NCBI GenBank assembly: GCA_024229395.1
Contig: JAAESM010000003.1
Location: forward strand, 1-64,000
Reading direction: 5' to 3'
DNA from: Planctomycetota bacterium
GTDB lineage: Bacteria > Planctomycetota > UBA1135
Length of the DNA: 64,000 nucleotides
Shown here: positions 26,096-33,443 of the stretch, one piece after another
Position numbering within the stretch: the first letter of the stretch is position 1
How the letters are laid out: every line of letters begins with the position of its first letter
Made by a program: the position numbers and the translations under genes
The notes under the pieces: generated by a model
The model's database searches: none
What the model saw: the letters and a program-made list of their open reading frames with translations, nothing else
Told to the model about the DNA's origin: nothing

Positions 26096-26137
26096 TGCTA
26101 ATGAGACTCATTATCAATAAGGCGTGGTTATTGTCAA
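26096..26137 (-). promoter_or_regulatory. Fur box overlapping a sigma70-type promoter
   Basis: On the minus strand TTGACA (26137-26132) and GATAAT (26115-26110) are spaced by 16 bases. The -10 lies inside an almost perfect inverted repeat at 26096-26116, TGATAATGAG-T-CTCATTAGCA (one mismatch), which fits the Fur consensus GATAATGATAATCATTATC. Repressor binding would block the promoter. The start codon of the FG-GAP gene is 29 bases beyond the box. The box also lies upstream of the divergent ferritin-like gene. Confidence 0.85.
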
Positions 26138-26232
26138 CCCATTCTTCCACTAATTTGTCAAAGTCGAGCAAGCAGTAACCCCAAGCGGCCAGTTATCAGC
26201 CCAGTGACTTGGTCGACCGGGCCCGTACACTC

Positions 26233-26692
26233 ATGAACCAGGAACACACTTCAGCGGCCATCTCCATCCTCAATAAAATCATGGAAGTTGAGCTTGCGGG
26301 AGTTGTCCGCTACACCCACTTCTCGCTCATGGTCTACGGATACAACCGCATTCCAATCGTCAGTTGGATGAAGGCGAACGCTCAGGAAGGGCTGGATCAC
26401 GCTCGGAAGGCTGGAGAATTCGTCACGCTTCTGGGGGGGACACCCCTCACTAAAGAACGGGACCTTGCTGGAGACTGGGCAGCACGATATTGGTGACATC
26501 CTGCGTGAGAGTCTTGAACATGAAAAGGCTGCCCTGGACTACGACTACGAGCTCTTGAAGCTCGCTGAGGGGGCAGGCTCGGTTCTGCTCGAGGAGTACG
26601 CGCGTGAAATGATCGTCGCTGAGGAGTTGCACCTGGATGAAGTCAACAAGATGTTGCGGACCCCAGGCGATGTCGAAGCCTTCACGCTATAA
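26233..26692 (+). pseudogene. bacterioferritin/ferritin-like gene with +1 frameshift in a G7 run
   Basis: From ATG 26233 the first 70 residues are a ferritin-like helix pair (ISILNKIMEVELAGVVRYTHFS, WMKANAQEGLDHARKAGEFVTLLGG) with ferroxidase-type Glu and EGLDHA. The frame then runs out at a TGA after 26493. The rest of the four-helix bundle (LKNGTLLETGQHDIGDIL, LEHEKAALDYDYELL, LLEEYAREMIVAEELHLDEVNKML) continues in the next frame to 26692. Removing one G from the seven-G run at 26433-26439 restores LLGGHPSLKNGTLLETGQHD. The cause may be a real mutation, a slippage switch or a homopolymer error. It is divergent from the Fur operon. Confidence 0.85.
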
Positions 26693-26789
26693 GTCTGGCT
26701 GATTCTCGGCCGGCTGCGCGCGGCGTTGTTCGCCGAAGGAGCCTGGTGCACGTACGGAGTTCATTCCGCGCGGGTAGAATCATGCCGCA

Positions 26790-28253
26790 ATGGCAAAGAA
26801 AGCCCCTCAAGTAATGGACAAGATTGTGTCCCTATGTAAGCGCCGCGGATTCGTGTTCGCGGCGTCCGAAATCTATGGTGGACAGGGATCTACGTACGAT
26901 TGGGGCCCTCTTGGGGTGGAGCTCAAGCGGCGTGTTAAAGAGGCCTGGTGGGAATCCATGGTCTACGCTCGCCAAGATGTCGTCGGTATTGATTCGGCCA
27001 TCATCCAGTCTCCCGATGTATGGCGCGCCTCCGGTCACGTCGGTGGCTTCTCCGATCCGCTGATCGATAACAAGACCTCCAAGCAGCGTTATCGTGCGGA
27101 CCACTTGGTCGAGAACAAGATCGAGAAGTACCGCAAGAAGGGCAAGATGGATCGCGTCCAGGTCTTGACCGACAAGCTCAACGCCGTGGTCTCCGATAAC
27201 GAAGGCCTGCGTCAGTTGATCATGGACGAGAAGATCAAGTGCCCGGTCTCCGGCACCGATGATTGGACCGATGTGCGTCAGTTCAACTTGATGTTCCAGA
27301 CTTACGTCGGTGCGGTGCAGGATTCCGCCAGTGTGGCTTACCTGCGCCCCGAAACTGCCCAAGGCATCTTCATCAACTTCAACAACGTGGTCACCGCCAC
27401 GCGCAAGAAGTTGCCATTCGGAATTGCTCAGATCGGCAAGAGTTTCCGCAACGAGATTACGCCGGGCAACTTCGTGTTCCGCACTCGTGAGTTCGAGCAG
27501 ATGGAGATGGAATTCTTCTGCCGTCCGGAAGAGGCACCGAAGTGGTACAGCTACTGGCAAGAGCAACGTTTCCAGTGGTACCTCGATATGGGTGTCACGC
27601 CGGAGAAGTTGCGCATGCGCGAGCACGCTCAAGATGAACTCGCTCATTACGCCGCTGGCTGTGGCGATGTCGAGTACTTGTTCCCCTTCGGTTGGTCCGA
27701 GCTCGAAGGTGTGGCGAACCGCACCGACTATGACCTGAAGAAGCACTCCGAAGCCAGTGGCACTTCGCTCACTTGGTTCGACCAGCAGGCCAACGAGCAT
27801 GTTTCTCCTTATGTAATCGAGCCAGCCGCCGGTTGTGACCGCACCGCCATGACCTTCCTGGTCGATGCTTACGACGAAGAAGGCGAAGGCAAGGAGCAAC
27901 GCGTAGTCTTGCGCTTCCACCCGAAGATTGCACCAGTCACGGTCGCTGTCTTCCCATTGGTGAAGAAGGAAGGCATGCCCGAGAAGGCCGCCGAGATCGA
28001 GGCCATGTTGCGTCCATTCTTCCGCACCGCCATCGAAGAAAACCAGTCGATTGGTCGTCGCTACCGTCGTCAAGATGAGATCGGAACTCCGTTCTGCCTG
28101 ACGGTGGATGGTGAAACCGCTGAAGATGGTTGCGTCACCCTGCGTGAGCGCGATTCGATGGAGCAACAGCGCGTGCCAATCGCCAACTTGGTCGAAGTCA
28201 TGCACAGCGCAATCGCCGCATGGCAGCGTCCTGAACCCGTAGAAAGCAACTAA
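26790..28253 (+). CDS. glyS: glycine--tRNA ligase (class II, alpha2 type)
   Basis: A 487-residue dimeric-type glycyl-tRNA synthetase, the single-chain form also found in eukaryotes and archaea. The N-terminus has VSLCKRRGFVFAASEIYGGQGSTYDWGPLG (motif 1 region), the class II motif 2 is FRNEITPGNFVFRTREFEQMEMEFF, and the C-terminal anticodon-binding domain follows with APVTVAVFPLV and RYRRQDEIGTPFC. A TAGAAT hexamer ends 9 bases before the start. tRNA-Gly itself is 14 kb away. Confidence 0.96.
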   Translation: MAKKAPQVMDKIVSLCKRRGFVFAASEIYGGQGSTYDWGPLGVELKRRVKEAWWESMVYARQDVVGIDSAIIQSPDVWRASGHVGGFSDPLIDNKTSKQRYRADHLVENKIEKYRKKGKMDRVQVLTDKLNAVVSDNEGLRQLIMDEKIKCPVSGTDDWTDVRQFNLMFQTYVGAVQDSASVAYLRPETAQGIFINFNNVVTATRKKLPFGIAQIGKSFRNEITPGNFVFRTREFEQMEMEFFCRPEEAPKWYSYWQEQRFQWYLDMGVTPEKLRMREHAQDELAHYAAGCGDVEYLFPFGWSELEGVANRTDYDLKKHSEASGTSLTWFDQQANEHVSPYVIEPAAGCDRTAMTFLVDAYDEEGEGKEQRVVLRFHPKIAPVTVAVFPLVKKEGMPEKAAEIEAMLRPFFRTAIEENQSIGRRYRRQDEIGTPFCLTVDGETAEDGCVTLRERDSMEQQRVPIANLVEVMHSAIAAWQRPEPVESN

Positions 28254-28261
28254 ACAGCGTT

Positions 28262-30016
28262 TTGGCTAGGCTCGAACTGAACGGCAATTCCGTTGCTCCA
28301 GGCATCGGAGTGGGAGCTGTGTTCGTAGCCCTTGCTACTTCAACCGCCAATATCCCAGTCCGCCGCATCCTCGAAGCCGAGGTGGAACGCTCCTGGGAGT
28401 TTTTGGAGCTGGCTCGCCAAAAGGCACTTACGCGTTTGTCGGTGATCCAAGAGACCACCGCCCGCGAGTTGGGTCTGCAAGATGCCGCCATCTATGCCGC
28501 CCAAGCTGCGGTGCTGCAGGATCCAGAAGCCTTGCGCGAGTTGCGTTCCTGGATTCACCAAGACTTACTCGCACCGGAATCCGCAATCCAAGCGCTGCTC
28601 GATAAGTTCGGTGCGCTCTTTGAATCGCTGGAAGGCGGCGACATGAAATCTTGGGCGGCCGACTTGCGCGATCCATGGAACTTGGTGCTCGGCGAACTCG
28701 GCCAAGAAGATGTGGAGCATGCCAAGAGTGGTGAGCTCGGCAACCTGGTCTTGGTTGCCGAAGAACTCACGCCGATCCTGGTGGTGAGTTATCCGCGCGA
28801 CAAGGTCTCGGCAATCCTTTGTTCCAGGGGTGGTCGTTATAGCCACGGCGCCGTGCTTGCTCGCAGCTTTGGTATTCCAACCGTAACTGGCCTGCCGCAG
28901 ATCGATGAGAAGGTCCATTCCGGCGAAGCTTGTGTGATCTTCGGTGACTCCGGCCAAGTGTTGGTCGGGGTTGACCAGGAAGAGACTGCCGCTGCCCTCG
29001 CCCAAGTTGCCGATCGCGACCACGTTCGTGATGTCATGCTCGCTGGCGCAAAAGAAGCTGGCCGTACCGCCGACGGCACCGAGGTCAAGATCCGCGTCAA
29101 CATCGAGTCGCCGCGCGATCTGGATATGTTCGATATCGAGACCGTCAATGGCGTCGGCCTGTTCCGCACCGAGTTCGTCTACATGGAACGCCCGTCGTTC
29201 CCGAGCGCTCAGGAGCAAGCGGAGATTTACGCGCGCGTGCTCGAGCGTTTCCCCAATAAGACTGTGGTGTTCCGCACCTTGGATGTGGGGGGGGACAAGC
29301 AGCTGCGCTACTTCAAGACTCCGAAGGAGGAGAATCCGGCTCTGGGATGGCGCGGAATCCGCCTCAGCCTGGAATGGCCAGATTTATTCTTGATGCAGCT
29401 GCAAGCCCTGCGCGAATGTCGCGATTTGGGCAAAGTCAACGTCATGTTGCCGATGGTCACCAACCTCGATGAGGTGCGCAGAGCCAAAAAAATGCTCCAG
29501 GCCATCGCCGGAGATGAAGATATTGGGATCCGCTTTGGGGTAATGATTGAGGTGCCGGCGGCCGCTATGGCCTTGCCGGATATCGTCGAAGAAGTCGATT
29601 TCATCTCGGTCGGAACCAACGATTTGGTCCAATATCTGTTCGCCGTGGACCGTGATAATTCCTGGGTTACGGACTTGTATCAGCCATATCACCCGGCACA
29701 TTTGCGCGTATTGCGGTTTATCGCAAGAACTTGTAATGCGGCCGGTAAACCGGTCACCGTATGCGGAGAGATGGCTGGACAGGCTGCTGGGGCCTTCTTC
29801 TTGACCGGATGTGGCTACACAGGCCTCTCCATGTCGCCACTTTTCGTTCCAGAGGTTAAAGCGCTGCTCAGACAGGCCGATATTGAGTCTTTACGCAGTA
29901 CTGCGGCAGCCGCCGCTAGGGCTGATACAACCGCCGAAGCATATGCAATTCTTGAAGAATCAGTGGGCTCCGCGTGGAAAAAAGTCATCGAAAGCGTAGA
30001 AAACCACAATACTTAG
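28262..30016 (+). CDS. ptsI: phosphoenolpyruvate--protein phosphotransferase (enzyme I)
   Basis: Transfers phosphate from PEP to HPr. It has 584 residues, the usual length. An N-terminal helical HPr-binding part is followed by the phosphohistidine region ILCSRGGRYSHGAVLARSFGIPTV with His195; the usual sequence is GGRTSHTAI, so Tyr and Gly replace two Thr. The PEP-binding barrel has GLFRTEFVYMERPSFP, RTLDVGGDKQLRYF, MLPMVTN, GTNDLVQYLFAVDRDN and the active-site Cys in VTVCGEMAG. The start is an unusual TTG, 8 bases after glyS. HPr and EII genes are not in the window. Confidence 0.94.
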   Translation: MARLELNGNSVAPGIGVGAVFVALATSTANIPVRRILEAEVERSWEFLELARQKALTRLSVIQETTARELGLQDAAIYAAQAAVLQDPEALRELRSWIHQDLLAPESAIQALLDKFGALFESLEGGDMKSWAADLRDPWNLVLGELGQEDVEHAKSGELGNLVLVAEELTPILVVSYPRDKVSAILCSRGGRYSHGAVLARSFGIPTVTGLPQIDEKVHSGEACVIFGDSGQVLVGVDQEETAAALAQVADRDHVRDVMLAGAKEAGRTADGTEVKIRVNIESPRDLDMFDIETVNGVGLFRTEFVYMERPSFPSAQEQAEIYARVLERFPNKTVVFRTLDVGGDKQLRYFKTPKEENPALGWRGIRLSLEWPDLFLMQLQALRECRDLGKVNVMLPMVTNLDEVRRAKKMLQAIAGDEDIGIRFGVMIEVPAAAMALPDIVEEVDFISVGTNDLVQYLFAVDRDNSWVTDLYQPYHPAHLRVLRFIARTCNAAGKPVTVCGEMAGQAAGAFFLTGCGYTGLSMSPLFVPEVKALLRQADIESLRSTAAAAARADTTAEAYAILEESVGSAWKKVIESVENHNT

Positions 30017-30124
30017 ATGGAATTTTCATTGCACGAACGACTCATTTTATTCGATACTGGAAACTGCAGGCCTTCCCGCTGTTTCCCCCCTAGCGTTCCC
30101 TCCCGCACCCGCTCGAATCGATGA
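30017..30124 (+). CDS. possible 35-codon leader ORF before the Myb-like gene
   Basis: ATG 30017 directly follows the ptsI TAG stop, and the frame runs 35 codons (MEFSLHERLILFDTGN..) to a TGA overlapping the ATG of the next gene (ATGA). It could couple translation of the two genes. Its composition is unremarkable, there is no recognised homology, and it may be chance. Confidence 0.2.
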   Translation: MEFSLHERLILFDTGNCRPSRCFPPSVPSRTRSNR

Positions 30125-30852
30125 CACCCAACAACGGAAAACAACAACCCGCTTCCAACGGGAAACGGAAAGGACGTTGGTCCTTCCCGGAGATCGAGAA
30201 GTTACGTAGGTTGTATGGCTTTAAGACCGATGTTCAAATCGCAAAGGAGTTGAACCGCACGGTTCAAAGCGTGCGACGCATGGTCGGCAAAGTTTTTGAG
30301 GGTGAACTGAAGATTGGCCCATGGACCGCAAAAGAAGTCCGTGAGTTGAAGAACTACTTGGGTGCCGCTGACGTCGACGTCATCGCCAAGATTTTGCGCC
30401 GCTCTCAGATTGAGGTGGGTCGCAAGATCATGGAACTCCAAGGCGAGGTTTGTGAGCGGCCATGGACATCGAAAGATGTCCAACAGTTGAAGCGCTTCTA
30501 TGGCACACGTGATTCCAAAGATGTCTCGGTGATTCTCGGCCGTCCCGTCGACCGCATCGAGGCAAAAGCTTTGGAGCTTTGCTTGGCCAAGGACAAGGGC
30601 TATCAACGGCGCCGTGGTTCCGGCACACCGGTTCGCATGCCGCGTTGGCGGCCTGAGGAAATCGAGTTGCTGAAGAAGCTTTATCCCGATGAAGACAACC
30701 TCGCGATCGCTACCCAGCTAAATCGTACGGTCAAGTCGGTGGTTTCCAAGGCTCATGACCTAGGCCTGAAGAAGTCGGAGCATCGCCTGCGAGAGATGGG
30801 CCGCGAGAATGTGCGCGCCCGTTACGAAGCCGAAAAGGAAATGGAAAACTAA
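30121..30852 (+). CDS. protein with four Myb/SANT-like helix-turn-helix repeats
   Basis: A 243-residue basic protein made almost entirely of four ~45-residue tri-helical repeats with a leading Trp, at ~19-58, 68-107, 114-153 and 177-220. They start RWSFPEIEKLRRLYG, GPWTAKEVRELKNYLG, RPWTSKDVQQLKRFYG and PRWRPEEIELLKKLYP, and each ends in a recognition helix such as NRTVQSVRRMV or NRTVKSVVSKAHDLGL. Myb/SANT modules bind DNA or histone-like partners. Similar W..EEI..L..LYP repeats occur in some bacterial and phage DNA-binding proteins. The basic N-terminal tail NGKRKGR may contact DNA. DNA binding is likely, but the target is unknown. Confidence 0.75.
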   Translation: MTPNNGKQQPASNGKRKGRWSFPEIEKLRRLYGFKTDVQIAKELNRTVQSVRRMVGKVFEGELKIGPWTAKEVRELKNYLGAADVDVIAKILRRSQIEVGRKIMELQGEVCERPWTSKDVQQLKRFYGTRDSKDVSVILGRPVDRIEAKALELCLAKDKGYQRRRGSGTPVRMPRWRPEEIELLKKLYPDEDNLAIATQLNRTVKSVVSKAHDLGLKKSEHRLREMGRENVRARYEAEKEMEN

Positions 30853-30880
30853 ATCCATTCCTTAGCTCCTCCCTAACAAC

Positions 30881-31183
30881 ATGAGCGCCCACCTCACCGC
30901 TTTGGCTCGCCAAGACGATGGCATTCGATTGTCATGGTCCGACGGCCTGGAGTCAGTCTTGGAAGTGCGCGCTCTGAGAATCTCTTGCCCATGTGCCTTC
31001 TGTGTCAATGAGTTGACCGGGCAGCGCATGTTGGATCCGGCCACGATTCCGGAAGATATCGCCCTGAAGGACATGCAGCCGGTCGGCAATTACGCCTACC
31101 GCGTGCTGTTCGACGACGGTCACCACACCGGCCTTTTTACGGTCGATGATCTACGGGCCAGGTGCAAGGGGGCAGTCGTGTGA
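30881..31183 (+). CDS. DUF971 (GBBH-like N-terminal domain) protein
   Basis: A 100-residue protein with the complete DUF971 pattern: IRLSWSDGLESVLEVRALRISCPCAFCVNELTG, then LKDMQPVGNYAYRVLFDDGHHTGLFTVDDLR. The CPCAxC triple Cys and the DGH are the family's conserved residues and could bind zinc or iron, as in the N-terminal domain of gamma-butyrobetaine hydroxylase. The domain is often found with Mrp/ApbC Fe-S carrier proteins. Its stop overlaps the next gene's GTG (GTGA). Confidence 0.9.
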   Translation: MSAHLTALARQDDGIRLSWSDGLESVLEVRALRISCPCAFCVNELTGQRMLDPATIPEDIALKDMQPVGNYAYRVLFDDGHHTGLFTVDDLRARCKGAVV

Positions 31184-31578
31184 GTCCACTCGCAGAACTG
31201 TTTCAAGCCTGCCTGAACCCATTTCTCGTCCCGATAGTCATTTTTTTGCACTGGTGGGTGGTTTGGTTCACCCTCGGGCGCAATTTCTCGACCACCATGT
31301 ATTTGGTGATTTTGGCCCGCGTGGTCAGCGTCGGCGGTGGCTATGTTTTGGTCGCTTCAGGGGCTCTAGGGGCCGCAGACACGCAGCTCGACGGTAATTG
31401 GCTCGCATGGGTGATTGCCATGGCTGCCGCTTGGTTGTGGTTCTGGAACCTCGAAGCAGCGGTACTTGCGTGGGGAATGCAGCGCCGAAGAAAAAGTTGG
31501 CGGTGGAATCCATATGACTTGGCCGTACTTGGAGCCGCTCATGTGGTGTACCTGATTGGTGCAGCCGTAGCCCTATGA
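31180..31578 (+). CDS. small integral membrane protein of unknown function
   Basis: A 132-residue protein with four probable membrane helices (about 14-36, 40-65, 72-95 and 110-130) and a short basic cytoplasmic loop GMQRRRKSWRWNPYD. The start GTG 31180 overlaps the DUF971 stop, and the end overlaps the next ATG by 4 bases, so it is sandwiched in an operon. No family is recognised. Confidence 0.65.
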   Translation: MSPLAELFQACLNPFLVPIVIFLHWWVVWFTLGRNFSTTMYLVILARVVSVGGGYVLVASGALGAADTQLDGNWLAWVIAMAAAWLWFWNLEAAVLAWGMQRRRKSWRWNPYDLAVLGAAHVVYLIGAAVAL

Positions 31579-33443
31579 CCGAAGGACAACGATTAACAAC
31601 AACCGAAGTGCTCTTGGTAGTACTCGGATTCCTGGGACTGACAGCCTTGTACTGGTGGCCCATGCTGATGGACCCGGACCAAGTCTGGGCAGTCGGCCGT
31701 GACTTCTTCCAGAACACCTGGAACCTGTGGTGGGTGGACACCGCATACGAAAGTAATCAGGCCTATTACGAGACCGATCGCCTGTTCGCGCCGACGGGCA
31801 CCTCGCTGGCCTTCCACACGATCTCCTTCGCCAACTCGATGCCCGGCCTGTTGCTGCAACAGAGTCTGGGGCTGAGTCTCGGCCTGACGCACACCGTCCT
31901 GTTCTTGTCGGCCTTCGTCTTGTCCGGCATCGGTGGCTGGGCTTTGGTGCGTTATCTGACCGGCGCCCCGATCGCCGCCTTCGCAGCGGGTGTGTTCTTC
32001 ACCTTCAACCCGTATCACACGATGATGATCACCCAGCTCAACAACGTGCAGTTCCAATGGATGCCGTTGGTGTTGCTCGGTTTGATGCTGATGTACGACC
32101 GTAAGGGTTGGTGGTCGGTCGCCTTCACTGCGGTCATGTTGGCGCTCGCTGGATACACCGATTGGTACCAACCAATCTTCTGCGCGATGGCCGGCGGCGT
32201 GTTGCTGCTGGTGCGCATGCTGAAGGACAAGCGTGTGCGCGATGGCAAGTTGTGGACGCGCATCACCGTCATGGGTGGCCTAGCTGGTGTGATGATGGCA
32301 CCTGGTGCCATGCCGCTGTTTGAAGCCATGGGTGCTGCTGGTGGCAGTGGCGAACTGGAAGAGCCAGTTCGTTATGTCGGTGAAACACAACTGCTAGGTA
32401 TGAGCCCCAACGGCATGCGCGCGCATTTCTTCTGGCCCGTTGTGGTCGGATGGTCGACATGCTTGATCGCGCTTTACACGATGTTCCGCGTGCGCGCAGA
32501 AGGTGTGGGCCGTTTCTGGTGGTTGTTCGGAATCGGGTTCCTGCTGCTGCAAGGTCCGTACTTGGTGATCCTCAATCAGCACTTGGATTACATTCCAATG
32601 CCGATGGCGATCTTCCAGCACATCCCGGTGCTCGACATGATTCGCGTGCCGCATCGCTTCCTGATCTTGATGATCTTGGGATTGACCGGCCTGATCGGCT
32701 ACGGCCTGCGTGAGTTCCAAATCCAACGCGGCAAGTTCGCCACCTTCCTGATTATTCCGATCATGGCCCTGGAGCTGCAGCCTCCCCAACCAAAGCCAGT
32801 GGCGCTGCGCGAGGCCCCCGTTTACAGCCTGATGGCGAGCGATCCAGCCGACTACGCGGTGCTGGAGCTGCCGATCGATTACCGCGACGGCTACACCATG
32901 TGGCTGCAGACCATCCACGGCAAGAAGCTGCTGGCTGGCTATACCTCACACATCCTGCCCGATGCTCTGCCAGCGCTGCAGACCGACTTGATGCGTGCCT
33001 TGCATCCATCCGTATCGAACACCGATGTCTTGGGTTTGCCCGAACACTTAGCGGTCAATCTTGAGGAACTCACGGAGGGCCAACTGGAAGAGTGGCGTCG
33101 TGAATTGGTCATCGACAAGGACGTGCGCTTCGCCGTGCTCCACCGACGTGCTGATTTCTCGGCATCTTCGGCAGGTTTGAATCCACCGGCAACTTCAGTG
33201 CAGAAACTGAAGTTCGCCTTCATGCCTTATCGCTTCAATCCCGGCGTGCAGATGGCGCCGCAGTTGCGCAAGGTCGCGGCCAACAAGTTCTTCGAGGATC
33301 TTGCCGCCAACTCCACGCAGGCGCGTGCGCTGATGGTGCTGATGTTCGGTGAACCTGTGCTGGAGCTCGGCACGACTGCCGCAGAGGTCTGGGATTTGCG
33401 TCCGTGGACGGATCGTTACGCGGCTGAGAATAAGGCCGAGTAG
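31575..33443 (+). CDS. polytopic membrane protein, GT-C glycosyltransferase-like/YfhO-like
   Basis: A 622-residue protein with about eleven membrane helices in the first 400 residues and a soluble C-terminal part. An early luminal loop DFFQNTWNLWWVDTA...LFAPTGTSLAFHT resembles the large family of uncharacterised GT-C-fold transferases, where an acidic residue after the first helix is catalytic. ALYWWPM and LFAPTG are typical. These enzymes use polyprenyl-phosphate sugars to glycosylate surface molecules. Its 3' end overlaps the convergent alkaline-phosphatase-like gene by 28 bases. Confidence 0.7.
   Translation: MTEGQRLTTTEVLLVVLGFLGLTALYWWPMLMDPDQVWAVGRDFFQNTWNLWWVDTAYESNQAYYETDRLFAPTGTSLAFHTISFANSMPGLLLQQSLGLSLGLTHTVLFLSAFVLSGIGGWALVRYLTGAPIAAFAAGVFFTFNPYHTMMITQLNNVQFQWMPLVLLGLMLMYDRKGWWSVAFTAVMLALAGYTDWYQPIFCAMAGGVLLLVRMLKDKRVRDGKLWTRITVMGGLAGVMMAPGAMPLFEAMGAAGGSGELEEPVRYVGETQLLGMSPNGMRAHFFWPVVVGWSTCLIALYTMFRVRAEGVGRFWWLFGIGFLLLQGPYLVILNQHLDYIPMPMAIFQHIPVLDMIRVPHRFLILMILGLTGLIGYGLREFQIQRGKFATFLIIPIMALELQPPQPKPVALREAPVYSLMASDPADYAVLELPIDYRDGYTMWLQTIHGKKLLAGYTSHILPDALPALQTDLMRALHPSVSNTDVLGLPEHLAVNLEELTEGQLEEWRRELVIDKDVRFAVLHRRADFSASSAGLNPPATSVQKLKFAFMPYRFNPGVQMAPQLRKVAANKFFEDLAANSTQARALMVLMFGEPVLELGTTAAEVWDLRPWTDRYAAENKAE

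Noticed and set aside
26832-28205. 457-codon open frame antisense to glyS
   Set aside because: It lies entirely opposite a clear glycyl-tRNA synthetase, has no recognisable motif and results from codon bias.
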